This document shows, one piece after another, positions 42,572 to 52,243 of a stretch of DNA of 62,183 nucleotides. The stretch spans positions 1 to 62,183 of the forward strand of contig NZ_JASHHX010000023.1 of the NCBI RefSeq assembly GCF_030056575.1, given 5' to 3'. The notes under the pieces were generated by a model, which was given only the letters and a program-made list of their open reading frames with translations, made no database searches and was not told where the DNA came from. Source of the DNA: Rhodoblastus sp. 17X3. GTDB taxonomy: Bacteria > Pseudomonadota > Alphaproteobacteria > Rhizobiales > Beijerinckiaceae. Numbering within the stretch: the stretch's first letter is position 1; every line of letters starts with the position of its first letter. The translations under genes were made by a program, and so were the position numbers.

Positions 42572-44074
42572 ATGTCGACAGAAGTCAACCCGGTCCCTCA
42601 AGGCGCGCAAGTCGAGACGCGCGAAATAGATGAATTTTCAGCCCTGCTGAAACAAAGCTTCCGGCCGCGCACCGAGCGCGCGGCGACGGAGGTCGAGAAC
42701 GCCGTCGCGACGCTCGTCAAGGAAGCATTGGCCGACGAGTCTGTCGTCAAGGAGGACGTGCTCGATACGATCGAGAGCATGATCGCCAAGCTGGACGCCA
42801 TGCTGACGGCGCAGGTCAACGAGATCATCCACGCGCCTGAATTTCAGAAGGTCGAAAGCGCCTGGCGCGGGCTGAACTATCTGGTCTTCAACTCCGAGAC
42901 GGACGCGCAGCTCAAGATCAAGGTGATGAACGTCTCCAAGACGGAGATTTACAAGAACCTTCGCCTCTATCCCGGCGCCCGATGGGATCAAAGCCCCCTG
43001 TTCAAACGGATCTACGAAGCGGAATTCGGCCAGCTGGGCGGCGAGCCTTATGGCGCAATCGTTTGCGACTACGCCTTCAGCCATCAGGCGCCGGACGTGC
43101 AGCTCATGCGCGACCTCTCCAAGATCGCGGCGGCGGCCCACGCCCCGCTTTTCGCGGCGGCCGATCCCGTGCTGATGGGCATGGACAGCTGGAACGAACT
43201 CATGAACCCGCGCGATTTGTCGAAGCTGTTCGACACGCCGGAATACGCCGCGTGGAAGGGCGTTCGCGATCAGGCGGATTCGCGCTACCTCGGCCTCTGC
43301 ATGCCGCGCGTGTTGGCGCGTGTGCCCTATGGGGCCAAGACCGAGCCGGTCGAGGAATTCGCGTTCGAGGAAGATACCGACGGCCACAAGGGCGAGAAAT
43401 ACGCCTGGATGAACGCCGCCTATGCGATGGCGGTGAACGTCAATCGCGCCTTCAAGGAATATGGCTGGTGCACGCGCATCCGCGGAGTCCAGTCCGGCGG
43501 CGAAGTGTTGAATTTGCCGACGCATACCTTCCCGACCGACGATGGCGGCGTCGACCTGAAATGCCCGACGGAAATCGCAATCAGCGACCGCCGCGAACAC
43601 GAACTCGCCAAATCGGGGCTTATCCCGATGATTCATCGCAAGAATACCGACAAGGCGGCCTTCATCGGAGCGCAATCGGTTTACAAACCCAAGGTTTATG
43701 AAGGCAAGAACGGGGTGGAGGCGACCGCTTCCGACAATCTGTCGGCCCGCCTGCCCTATATGTTCGCCGTCTCTCGCTTCGCGCATTACCTGAAATGCAT
43801 GGTGCGCGACAAGGTCGGCGCCACGAAAGAAAAAGAAGGTTTACGGATCTGGCTGCAGGAATGGATCATGCAATATGTCGATGGCGATCCATTGCATTCC
43901 AGCGAAACCACGAAGGCCAAATTGCCGCTGGCCGACGCGCGTGTCGAAGTGTTCGAGGACGAGACAAATCCTGGCTATTATAGCGCCCGGTTCTACTTGC
44001 GGCCCCATTATCAGCTGGAAGCGATGGACATCGGATTGAGCCTCGTGTCGCGTTTGCCCGGCGCCAAGATTTGA
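42572..44074 (+). CDS. tssC: T6SS sheath protein TssC
   Basis: A 500-residue large sheath subunit. Family motifs include IIHAPEFQKVESAWRGLNYL, then GEPYGAIVCDY, SAWNEL-type DSWNELMNPRDLSKLFDT, RYLGLCMPRVLARVPYG and the C-terminal GYYSARFYLRPHYQLEAMDI. It pairs with TssB and is the substrate pulled apart by ClpV. GGAAGGA lies upstream of the ATG. Intact and of usual length. Confidence 0.96.
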   Translation: MSTEVNPVPQGAQVETREIDEFSALLKQSFRPRTERAATEVENAVATLVKEALADESVVKEDVLDTIESMIAKLDAMLTAQVNEIIHAPEFQKVESAWRGLNYLVFNSETDAQLKIKVMNVSKTEIYKNLRLYPGARWDQSPLFKRIYEAEFGQLGGEPYGAIVCDYAFSHQAPDVQLMRDLSKIAAAAHAPLFAAADPVLMGMDSWNELMNPRDLSKLFDTPEYAAWKGVRDQADSRYLGLCMPRVLARVPYGAKTEPVEEFAFEEDTDGHKGEKYAWMNAAYAMAVNVNRAFKEYGWCTRIRGVQSGGEVLNLPTHTFPTDDGGVDLKCPTEIAISDRREHELAKSGLIPMIHRKNTDKAAFIGAQSVYKPKVYEGKNGVEATASDNLSARLPYMFAVSRFAHYLKCMVRDKVGATKEKEGLRIWLQEWIMQYVDGDPLHSSETTKAKLPLADARVEVFEDETNPGYYSARFYLRPHYQLEAMDIGLSLVSRLPGAKI

Positions 44075-44123
44075 TGTCGCCGAATTGTTTCCAGTACCTG
44101 TTCTGTTTTCATGGGAGGGTGCG

Positions 44124-44621
44124 ATGGCTGTACTAAAGGCGGACATTTTCATCAAGCTCGACGGCATCGAAGGCGAGTCGCAAGACGACAAGCACAAGAA
44201 CGAAATCGAAGTTCAGAGTTTTTCCTTCGGGGTGACCAATACGGGCTCTCACGCCACCGGCGGCGGCGGCGGCAGCAAACATTCGCATATCGGGGATGTC
44301 CATTTCACGAAATTCGTGGACAAATCGTCACCCAAGCTATTTTTGGCCTGCGCTACAGGAGATACGATCAAAAAGGCTGAATTGACCTTCCGCAAAGCGG
44401 GACAAAAAGCGGGGCAGCTGGAATATTACAAGATCACTCTCAGCGATTTGCTGGTATCCTCTTTCCAGCAGTCCGACAGCAGTGGGCATGATCTTGGAAC
44501 AGAGCAGGTTTCGATCAATTTTGCGAAGATAGAATTTGATTATAAAGAGCAGAAGCCGGATGGATCGCTCGGCGGCTCGGTCAAGTCGGGGTATGATATC
44601 AAACACGCGAAGCCCCTTTGA
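44124..44621 (+). CDS. hcp: T6SS tube protein Hcp (TssD)
   Basis: A 165-residue Hcp, which stacks as hexamer rings to make the inner tube and carries small effectors. The pattern DIFIKLDGIEGESQDDKHKN, then EIEVQSFSFGVTN, GDVHFTKFVDKSSPKLFLAC and ending IKHAKPL is typical. ATG 44124 has GGGAGGG upstream; the frame is open earlier without support. A strong hairpin follows, consistent with high expression compared with the neighbours. Confidence 0.95.
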   Translation: MAVLKADIFIKLDGIEGESQDDKHKNEIEVQSFSFGVTNTGSHATGGGGGSKHSHIGDVHFTKFVDKSSPKLFLACATGDTIKKAELTFRKAGQKAGQLEYYKITLSDLLVSSFQQSDSSGHDLGTEQVSINFAKIEFDYKEQKPDGSLGGSVKSGYDIKHAKPL

Positions 44622-44635
44622 CGTGATCAGTTTCG

Positions 44636-44660
44636 GGCGGACGGCATGGCGCCGTCCGCC
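44636..44660 (+). terminator. 10-bp hairpin between hcp and tssE
   Basis: GGCGGACGGC (44636-44645) pairs perfectly with GCCGTCCGCC (44651-44660) around a 5-base loop, 14 bp after the hcp stop. There is no T-run, so it may be a partial terminator or a 3' stabiliser that raises hcp over the downstream genes. Confidence 0.6.
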
Positions 44661-44680
44661 GAACTTTCCGAGGCTTCGAA

Positions 44681-45229
44681 ATGTCGAGCGTCGCGCAGAA
44701 GAACCGGCTTGGTCCGCCGTTCATGTTCGCCTTCAGAAGCGCGCATGAGCAGAAGGACTCCAGGCGCGTGCTTGATTTGCGCGACCAGAGCGGCGAGCGC
44801 GTCATCGCCGCCCGGCGCAGCTCCGTCCGGCTGGCCGTGACCGAACCCGTTCTTCGCAAGGAAGTCGCGCACGATCTCGAACAATTGATGAATTCGATCG
44901 CGCTCGAATCCACGCAGGATCTCACGTCCTGCCCCGAGGTCAGGAAATCCATTCTCAACTACGGCTTTCCGGACATGGCCTATCGCTCGCTCGACGAAGC
45001 GAACCTGTCGGATGTGGCGCGTGAAATCGAAGATGCTCTGGCGCGTTATGAGCCTCGCCTCGTCCGAAGCACGATCAAGGTCTATCGGGACGAAAAGGCG
45101 GACAAGGTCGCCCTTCGACTACGGTTCGTCGTACAGGCGGACCTGTTCTGCCGTCCCGTCAATGTGCCCGTCGAATTCATTGCCGACGTCGAATATGACA
45201 GCGGCAAAGTCACGCTCAGTCGATTTTAA
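44681..45229 (+). CDS. tssE: T6SS baseplate protein TssE (gp25-like)
   Basis: A 182-residue gp25/lysozyme-like baseplate protein. It has a variable N-terminus, then EVAHDLEQLMNSIALESTQD and SILNYGFPDMA followed by the ARYEPRL motif characteristic of gp25 proteins. It starts sheath polymerisation. It lies 5 bp upstream of tssF. Confidence 0.9.
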   Translation: MSSVAQKNRLGPPFMFAFRSAHEQKDSRRVLDLRDQSGERVIAARRSSVRLAVTEPVLRKEVAHDLEQLMNSIALESTQDLTSCPEVRKSILNYGFPDMAYRSLDEANLSDVAREIEDALARYEPRLVRSTIKVYRDEKADKVALRLRFVVQADLFCRPVNVPVEFIADVEYDSGKVTLSRF

Positions 45230-45234
45230 CGCGC

Positions 45235-47196
45235 ATGGACCGAGAGTTCCTCGAACATTACAATCGCGAACTGCAGTTATTGCACGAGCAGGCCAAGGAA
45301 TTTGCCGAAGAATATCCCGGCATAGCCGACCGCCTCGGCGGCCTCGTCTCGGAGCGAACAGACCCGATGATATCGGGCCTTCTCGAAGGCGCAGCCTTTC
45401 TCGCGGCGCGCGTTCAATTGAAGTTGAAGCATGAGTTTCCCGAGTTCTGCAACAATCTGATCGAGCAGCTTGTCCCGAACTACCTGGCGCCGACGCCGTC
45501 CTTCATTCTGGCGCGCGTATCGCCGCCGTTCGGCGACGCCGCTCTTCGCGAAGGCCGCAAGATTGCGCGAAACGCCTATCTCGAAGCGAATTATCGTGAA
45601 CTCGACCGACAGATCGCCTGCCGCTTTCGCCTCGCGAACGAAATCATTCTTTGGCCGTTCGAACTGACAGAGGCGCAATATTTTCCTGCGCCGGGTCCGC
45701 TGCAGGCGCTCGGACTTTCGACTGGTCCAGGAGTGCTTTCCGGGATGCGTCTGACTTTGGCCCATCGCAGTTCGGCCAAGTCCGAGGACGAAAAATGGGA
45801 TGCGGAGACAGCCAAAAAGCCCGAGTTCTGGTTCGCCGGCTGCAAGACCGATGAGCTGACCTTCCATCTGATCGGCGGCGAAGCGGACGCCATCGCGATT
45901 TACGAACAAATATTCGCACACCGCGTCAGCGTGCATTTTCGCTATCTCGACGCATTCGGCGATCCGGTCTTCGTCGCCGCGCCGCCAGACTGCCTCTCCC
46001 AGATCGGCTTCGACCCCGACGACGCCCTTTTTCCAAACGACAACCGCATATTCACGGGGTTCGAATTCCTGCGCGAATATTTCGCGTTTCCGCGTAAGTT
46101 CCTGGGCTTTCGCCTAAGCGGCCTGCGCAAGGTCTTCGCCAATATTCGCTCGCGTTCGGTCGATCTCTTGATCACATTTGACGAGATCAATGCGCGTCTT
46201 GCAGCGGCGGTGGCGCCGGGCATGTTCGCGCTCTATGCCGCGCCTGCGATCAATCTGTTCGAAAAGACTCTCGATCGCATCCCCGTGCGGCGCAACCAGC
46301 ATGAATATCATGTCGTGCCGGACCGCGGCCGCTATCTCGATTTCGAGCCGCATCGCGTGCTGGAAGTCTATGGCCACTTCCGGGCCGGGCGCGACAAGGT
46401 GCAGGTTTACCCGCTCTATTCCGCGGCGGTCGACAGCTTCGCCGAGCCGGAACTGGCCTATACGGTCAGACGCCTTCCGCGCCGGCGCTCACATGAAGAG
46501 CGGCGGCGCGGCGGGGCCTCAAATTATACCGGCACCGACATGTTCATCTCGCTAGTGGAACGCGCCGGTCTCGCAGACGAGCGCGCCGTGGTTGAACTGA
46601 GCCTCAAGGCGCTTTGTTCAAACCGTCATCTCACTGAGCATTTGCCGGTTGGCCAGGGCGGCGCCGATTTCCGGCTGCTCGATCAGTCGGAATTGATCCT
46701 GACCTGCGTTTCGGGGCCGACGCCGCCGCGCGAGCCGGTCGTCAAGCAATTGCGGAGCCGCAGCGAAACGGCGGGCGCCGGCGCCGTCACATGGCGACTG
46801 ATCAACATGCTCGGGCTCAATCACCTCGGGCTGGTCGAACGCGGCGCCAAGCAGAACGCCCACGCCTTGCGCGAACTCCTGTCGATGTTCGCCGATATTT
46901 CCGACAACGCCATCGAGCGCCGCATTCGCGGCGTCAGCAGCGTGGATTCGCGGCCGATCGTGCGGCGCATGCGGCAAGCAGGCGGGGTCGGCGCCGCACG
47001 CGGCGTCGAGATCACGGTGACAATCGACGAGAAAGCCTTCGAAGGCAGCGGCGCCTTCCTCCTTGGCGCGGTGCTTGAGCGTTTCTACAGCGAATATTCC
47101 AGTCTCAATCATTTCACCCAGACCGTCGTTCGCAGCCTCGATCGGGGCGAGATCGCGCGCTGGCCGGTGCGCGCGGGGGCGAGGAGGCTGCTATGA
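45235..47196 (+). CDS. tssF: T6SS baseplate protein TssF
   Basis: A 653-residue baseplate wedge protein (VasA/ImpG family). The N-terminal MDREFLEHYNRELQLLHEQA followed by EFAEEYPGIADRLGG is diagnostic. The C-terminal part includes NMLGLNHLGLVERGAK. It works with TssG and TssE. Its stop overlaps the tssG start by four bases. Confidence 0.95.
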   Translation: MDREFLEHYNRELQLLHEQAKEFAEEYPGIADRLGGLVSERTDPMISGLLEGAAFLAARVQLKLKHEFPEFCNNLIEQLVPNYLAPTPSFILARVSPPFGDAALREGRKIARNAYLEANYRELDRQIACRFRLANEIILWPFELTEAQYFPAPGPLQALGLSTGPGVLSGMRLTLAHRSSAKSEDEKWDAETAKKPEFWFAGCKTDELTFHLIGGEADAIAIYEQIFAHRVSVHFRYLDAFGDPVFVAAPPDCLSQIGFDPDDALFPNDNRIFTGFEFLREYFAFPRKFLGFRLSGLRKVFANIRSRSVDLLITFDEINARLAAAVAPGMFALYAAPAINLFEKTLDRIPVRRNQHEYHVVPDRGRYLDFEPHRVLEVYGHFRAGRDKVQVYPLYSAAVDSFAEPELAYTVRRLPRRRSHEERRRGGASNYTGTDMFISLVERAGLADERAVVELSLKALCSNRHLTEHLPVGQGGADFRLLDQSELILTCVSGPTPPREPVVKQLRSRSETAGAGAVTWRLINMLGLNHLGLVERGAKQNAHALRELLSMFADISDNAIERRIRGVSSVDSRPIVRRMRQAGGVGAARGVEITVTIDEKAFEGSGAFLLGAVLERFYSEYSSLNHFTQTVVRSLDRGEIARWPVRAGARRLL

Positions 47197-48224
47197 CCGA
47201 TCCGAAGGAGATGGAAAAAGAGCCGTGGCGGTTCGATTTTTTCGACACTCTGCGACGCATCGAACGCCAGGGCGCCCTGCCGGGCACTGGCCCGCTGCCG
47301 CGGATCGGCGACGCCAGTTCGCGCCGCGAAGAATATGTCTTGCTGGGCCAGGACCCCTATTTTGATTTCCCGGCCTCCAATCTGAGCAAATTTCGCACGC
47401 GGCCTGACGGCCGGGTGGAGATCCTGGTCAAATTTCTGGGACTGCTCGGCCCGCAGGGCGCCTTGCCGCTCGCGACGACCGAGGAAGCCTTTCATTGGAG
47501 TCTGGCGCGCGACGACGCCTTTCCGCGATTTCTCGACCTCATCAACCACCGCTTCCTGCAGCTATTCTATCGCGCCTGGGCGGATTCCCGGCCTGCCGCT
47601 CAACACGACCGCCCCGATGACGACCATTTCATCGCCTATATCGGGTCGACGATCGGGATCGGTTCGGCGCCCTTCCGCGAGCGGGATAGCGTGCCCGATT
47701 GCGGCAAGCTCGGCTACGCCGGCCTGCTCGGCGCCAAGGCGAAATCGGCGGCGCGTCTGCGCGGCGGACTGCGCGGCTTGTTCGCTGTCGAAATCGACAT
47801 CGAACAATTCGTCGGTTCGCGTCTGGAGCTGGCGGCGGACGATTGCACCCGGCTCGGCGCGGCCTTTTGCGGCCTTGGCGTCGACACCATGCTCGGCGGC
47901 GTGTTCTTCAGCGTGCAGGACAAGATCCGCATTCGAATCTACGCGTCCGATATGGCCGAATACCGCAGATTCCTGCCGCAGGGCGACCGTTGCGAACCGC
48001 TGGTCGACTTCATCTTCTTCTATCTGGGCGACGAGCTCGACTGGGACGTCGAACTGGCGATCCCGGCGCCCAAGGCGCAGCCCATCCGCCTCGGCGAAGC
48101 GGGAGAACTCGGATGGACCACCTGGCTGTCGCCGGATCTTTCCTGCGCGGGCCACCGCTCCGACGCCTTGTTTCATCCGGCGGAGCGACTGCGGCGAAAA
48201 CGTAGCGAGGCGGCTTCAGCCTGA
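47193..48224 (+). CDS. tssG: T6SS baseplate protein TssG
   Basis: A 343-residue baseplate wedge protein (VasB/ImpH family). The opening EPWRFDFFDTLRRIERQG, then VKFLGLLGPQGALPL and HRFLQLFYRAW are typical. Its ATG overlaps the tssF TGA, implying translational coupling. ClpV follows after 27 bp. Confidence 0.94.
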   Translation: MTDPKEMEKEPWRFDFFDTLRRIERQGALPGTGPLPRIGDASSRREEYVLLGQDPYFDFPASNLSKFRTRPDGRVEILVKFLGLLGPQGALPLATTEEAFHWSLARDDAFPRFLDLINHRFLQLFYRAWADSRPAAQHDRPDDDHFIAYIGSTIGIGSAPFRERDSVPDCGKLGYAGLLGAKAKSAARLRGGLRGLFAVEIDIEQFVGSRLELAADDCTRLGAAFCGLGVDTMLGGVFFSVQDKIRIRIYASDMAEYRRFLPQGDRCEPLVDFIFFYLGDELDWDVELAIPAPKAQPIRLGEAGELGWTTWLSPDLSCAGHRSDALFHPAERLRRKRSEAASA

Positions 48225-48251
48225 ATTCACAGGGATGCGGCGGGGACGAAA

Positions 48252-50954
48252 ATGACCGACATCAGTCTGGAAGCCGTCACGGGCAAGCTGAACAGGATCG
48301 GCTACGACGCCTTCATCAAGGCGTTGAGGCAGGCCAAGAGCCTCGGCAATCGCCATGTCGAACTGGCGCATTGGCTTTTCCAGATCCTGCAGAATGATCG
48401 AACCGATCTGGCGCTGACCTGCGATCATTTCAAACTGGATCGCGCCCGGCTTGCCGCGGATACGTCCCGCGCCATCGAAGGCCTCAGGAAAAACGAGACG
48501 GAAATGCCGGGCGTGTCCAACACGATCACGGACCTGCTCGATCGCGGCTGGCACTATGCGACCCTGTTGTTCGGGGAGACGCAGATCCGCACCGGCTATG
48601 TGCTGGTCGGCGCCTTGAAGTCGCTGGAGCTGCGCCGCGCCTTTGTCGCGATCTCGCCGGAATTTTCCAAAATCCCTGTCGATCAACTCACCGCTGAATA
48701 TCCGAAAATCTGGAGCGGCTCCGAGGAAGAAAATCTGCGCCCCCTGGATGGATCAGGCCTGCGGGGCGAGGGAACGCCGGGAGCGGCGGCGGCGGGCCAG
48801 AAAGGCCAGACCGCGCTCGACCGCTTTTCACAGGATCTGACCGCCAAGGCCGCCGCCGGCGACATGGACCCCGTGCTCGGCCGCGACGAGGAAATCCGGC
48901 AGCTGATCGACGTGCTGATGCGCCGGCGCCAGAACAATCCGATCCTGACCGGCGAGGCGGGCGTCGGCAAGACCGCGGTGGTCGAGGGCTTCGCCCAGAG
49001 GATCGCCGCCAATGACGTGCCCCCGCCCCTGCGCGGCGTCCGCCTCTGCGTTCTCGATGTCGGCCTGATGCAGGCTGGAGCCTCTATGAAAGGCGAGTTC
49101 GAGCAGCGCCTGCGTTCGGTCATCGACGAGGTCCAGAACTCGCCACAGCCGATCATCCTTTTCATTGACGAGGCGCACACGTTGATCGGCGCCGGCGGGC
49201 AAGCGGGCACGGGAGACGCGGCCAATCTGCTCAAGCCGCCGCTGGCGCGCGGAACCTTGCGAACCATCGCCGCGACGACTTGGTCCGAATATCGGCAATA
49301 TATCGAAAAGGACCCTGCCCTGACCCGCCGGTTCCAGCCGGTGCAGATCGACGAACCCGATATCGACCGCTGTTGCCGGATGTTGCGCGGCATTCTGGGG
49401 CCGATGGAGAAGCACCACAAGGTGCGCATCTCCGACGCCGCCATCGTCGCCGCCGTCGGGCTCTCCAGCCGCTACATTCCGGCGCGGCAATTGCCGGACA
49501 AGGCGGTCAGCCTGCTCGACACCGCCTGCGCCCGTGTCGCCATCAGCCAGAGCGCGACCCCGGCGGCCATCGCGGACGCCCGCGTCGAGCAGGCGGCGCT
49601 GGCGCAGGAGAAGGCGGCGCTGCTCGCGGACCGCGACCTCGGGCCGACCAACGAGGCGCGCATCGCGGAAATCGACGAGCAAGCAAAGACCGTCAGCGAG
49701 AAGCTCGCCGCACTTGAGACGGCCTGGGGAGGCGAACAGAAGATCGTCGATGAAATCCGATCCCTGCGCGCGATCCTCGCCACGCCGGAAGACGGCGCCG
49801 ATCTCGACGACGCCCGTTCGAAGCTCGACGAAAACTTCCAGGCGCTCGAAGGCATCGAACCGGAAAAGCGGATGATCTACGCCCATGTCGACGCGCAGGC
49901 GGTCGCCAGCGTGGTCGCCGATTGGACCGGGGTTCCGGTCGGGCGAATGGTCAAGGACGAGATCGAGAACGTCCTGCGTCTGCCGGAAATCCTGAACCGC
50001 CGCGTGATCGGACAAAGCCACGGCCTCGCGATGATCGCCAAGCGGATCGAGACCAATCGCGCCAGGCTGGACAATCCGAACAAGCCGATCGGCGTGTTCA
50101 TGCTGTGCGGACCGTCAGGCGTCGGCAAGACGGAAACCGCCCTCGCCCTGGCCGAGGCGCTCTATGGCGGCGAGACCAACATGATCACCATCAACATGTC
50201 CGAGTTTCAGGAAGCGCATACCGTCTCGACGCTGAAGGGCGCGCCTCCCGGCTATGTCGGCTATGGCGAGGGCGGCCGCCTCACCGAAGCTGTGCGGCGC
50301 AAGCCTTACAGCGTCATCCTGCTCGACGAGGTGGAGAAGGCGCATCCCGACGTCCACGAGATCTTCTTCCAGGTCTTTGACAAGGGCGTCATGGAGGACG
50401 GCACGGGGCGGCGGATAGATTTCAAGAATACGCTGATCATCTTGACTTCGAACGTGGGGACAGACCTGATCATGGAACTGAGCAACGACAAGGCCTTTGT
50501 CGAAAATCCGGAATCGCTCGCCGCCGCCATGCGCCCGGAACTGCTCAAGGTTTTCCCGGCGGCGCTTCTCGGGCGCATCGTCGCCATCCCCTATTTTCCG
50601 CTGTCGCCGGACATGCTGGCCGGCATCGTGCGCTTGCAGCTCGACCGCATCGGCAAGCGCATCCACGAAAATCATGGCGCGGCGTTTTCCTATGAGGAGG
50701 CAGTCGTGGATCACATCGTCTCGCTTTGCAACGATCCCGATTCCGGCGGCCGCATCATCGACAACATCATCACCAACACGCTGCTCCCCGCCCTTTCGCG
50801 CGAGTTCCTCAAACGCTCGCTGGCGAAGGTGGAACTGACGGAGGCGCGAGTGGGAATCGCGGATGGCGTCTTTCGCTATCACTGGGGCGGCGAAGCCGCC
50901 GAGCGCGACCAGAGTTCCGCCACGCCGGAGGTGACGGAAGACGCGAGGACCTAA
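48252..50954 (+). CDS. clpV: T6SS ATPase ClpV (TssH)
   Basis: A 900-residue AAA+ protein of the Clp/Hsp100 family that recycles contracted sheaths. The N-domain (RIGYDAFIKALRQAKSLGNR, then VELAHWLFQIL) precedes two ATPase modules: Walker A GEAGVGKT from residue 234 with Walker B ILFIDEAH, and Walker A GPSGVGKT from residue 620 with Walker B VILLDEVEKAH. A coiled-coil insert lies between. Intact. Confidence 0.95.
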   Translation: MTDISLEAVTGKLNRIGYDAFIKALRQAKSLGNRHVELAHWLFQILQNDRTDLALTCDHFKLDRARLAADTSRAIEGLRKNETEMPGVSNTITDLLDRGWHYATLLFGETQIRTGYVLVGALKSLELRRAFVAISPEFSKIPVDQLTAEYPKIWSGSEEENLRPLDGSGLRGEGTPGAAAAGQKGQTALDRFSQDLTAKAAAGDMDPVLGRDEEIRQLIDVLMRRRQNNPILTGEAGVGKTAVVEGFAQRIAANDVPPPLRGVRLCVLDVGLMQAGASMKGEFEQRLRSVIDEVQNSPQPIILFIDEAHTLIGAGGQAGTGDAANLLKPPLARGTLRTIAATTWSEYRQYIEKDPALTRRFQPVQIDEPDIDRCCRMLRGILGPMEKHHKVRISDAAIVAAVGLSSRYIPARQLPDKAVSLLDTACARVAISQSATPAAIADARVEQAALAQEKAALLADRDLGPTNEARIAEIDEQAKTVSEKLAALETAWGGEQKIVDEIRSLRAILATPEDGADLDDARSKLDENFQALEGIEPEKRMIYAHVDAQAVASVVADWTGVPVGRMVKDEIENVLRLPEILNRRVIGQSHGLAMIAKRIETNRARLDNPNKPIGVFMLCGPSGVGKTETALALAEALYGGETNMITINMSEFQEAHTVSTLKGAPPGYVGYGEGGRLTEAVRRKPYSVILLDEVEKAHPDVHEIFFQVFDKGVMEDGTGRRIDFKNTLIILTSNVGTDLIMELSNDKAFVENPESLAAAMRPELLKVFPAALLGRIVAIPYFPLSPDMLAGIVRLQLDRIGKRIHENHGAAFSYEEAVVDHIVSLCNDPDSGGRIIDNIITNTLLPALSREFLKRSLAKVELTEARVGIADGVFRYHWGGEAAERDQSSATPEVTEDART

Positions 50955-50968
50955 CCAGGGAGGCGGCT

Positions 50969-51244
50969 ATGACAAGCAATCGCTTCGAACAGGTTGACGA
51001 ATTGCAGGATGACGCGCTGAACCTGTCACTGGCGCAGACGCGCGAGGGCCAGACTGGCCGCGTGCGCGTTCCCCTCTCCGCCGCCGAGGGCAAATTGCCC
51101 GGCGGCGTCGACAGCGGCGACATTCCCGCACGCGACGCCTTTCGCGGCGCGATCAAACTCGCCAATGATCTCAAGCTGGCGATCGTCGTGATCGATCCGG
51201 ACAATATCTGGCAGAAGGAATGGGGCGAGCTTTACCGCGATTGA
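50969..51244 (+). CDS. small protein downstream of clpV
   Basis: A 91-residue protein. The first half is polar (NRFEQVDELQDDALNLSLAQ); the second looks like a folded domain ending ANDLKLAIVVIDPDNIWQKE followed by a tryptophan-rich tail. No signal peptide or membrane segment is seen. GGGAGG lies upstream of the ATG, 14 bp after clpV. I do not recognise it; the position makes an accessory T6SS role, such as chaperone or immunity protein, possible. Confidence 0.65.
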   Translation: MTSNRFEQVDELQDDALNLSLAQTREGQTGRVRVPLSAAEGKLPGGVDSGDIPARDAFRGAIKLANDLKLAIVVIDPDNIWQKEWGELYRD

Positions 51245-51289
51245 ATTTTTCACGCGGGGCGACGCGACGCCGGAAGCTGGGAGAGGACG

Positions 51290-52243
51290 ATGCCGGTAGC
51301 CCTTCAGGAATCCACAGCGACCATGACAGCCCATTACGCCGGCGCCCGGCCAGCCATAAGCTATGCAAGACGCGGCTCCGTCGCCATGGCCGTCCTGCAC
51401 CAGGGCCGCTCCAGCGGCCCCATCGTTTCCGGCAGAATCCAGAGCGCGGCGCGGGCCAGCGCGATCAAGCTCACCGCCAGCATGAACGTCCTGGCGGACA
51501 GCATCGCCGACATTCAGCAACACTATGAATTCCACCTTCTCCAGCTGGCCTGGAAGCCGATCGACTATGCCTTGTATGCCGGGATGACAGCCTCTGACGG
51601 CAGCATGAAACTTGATTTCGCCGCGCCGCCGCTGTTTCCGGGGAGCAGCTCGTTCCTGCTCGACGCCGACGAGAACGGCGCGCCTCCGTTTCCATTCGTC
51701 GAAGCTGGCGGCGTCGCAATTCGCAGCGGCGGAAGGCCCGGCGCCTGGGTGGCGTCGCTGGAGTTCCACGATCATCCCTTCACGGATCGCCCGCTGGCCC
51801 TTCCCAATTTCGCCACGCGATCCGCCCGGGGCGGCGACGACAAGATGAACTATCTCTACCAGGTCGAGCGATCGCTTTTCTTCTTCAACACATTCGTCGT
51901 CAAAGACCTGAACACGGGGGTCATCAAGCCGATCGGCTTCATCAACTGGAAAAGCCGGATCGTGGCCAGGATCCGATGGCGGATCAACGCCGACGGCGCG
52001 CCCGAAGCCCAGCCCGCCGAATTGATCACATCCTATTTCACATCAGACGATTATCTGACGGGAACGCCCAACAGCGCGGCGGAGAAAATGGTCGTCAACC
52101 CGCCGATGGATCCGGCTCAAACCTATAACGCCCTTGAGACGGCGACGTTCGGCGCCGTATTGTTGAGCCTGTCGAATTCCCCGAACATTCAGGCGAGCGG
52201 CGGCTGGTCCGCCTCGGTCCCGGCTACGCATTTTGCGCCTTGA
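51290..52243 (+). CDS. unrecognised 317-residue protein ending the T6SS arm
   Basis: A 317-residue protein with no signal peptide and no clear membrane helix. It begins MPVALQESTATMTAHYAGAR and has beta-rich segments such as VASLEFHDHPFTDRPLALPN, then DDKMNYLYQVERSLFFFNTF. GAGAGGACG lies before the ATG. It sits 45 bp after the 91-residue gene in the same direction, at the end of the arm, where T6SS effectors are often encoded. I recognise no effector motif. Its last 20 bases overlap the convergent methyltransferase gene. Confidence 0.65.
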   Translation: MPVALQESTATMTAHYAGARPAISYARRGSVAMAVLHQGRSSGPIVSGRIQSAARASAIKLTASMNVLADSIADIQQHYEFHLLQLAWKPIDYALYAGMTASDGSMKLDFAAPPLFPGSSSFLLDADENGAPPFPFVEAGGVAIRSGGRPGAWVASLEFHDHPFTDRPLALPNFATRSARGGDDKMNYLYQVERSLFFFNTFVVKDLNTGVIKPIGFINWKSRIVARIRWRINADGAPEAQPAELITSYFTSDDYLTGTPNSAAEKMVVNPPMDPAQTYNALETATFGAVLLSLSNSPNIQASGGWSASVPATHFAP

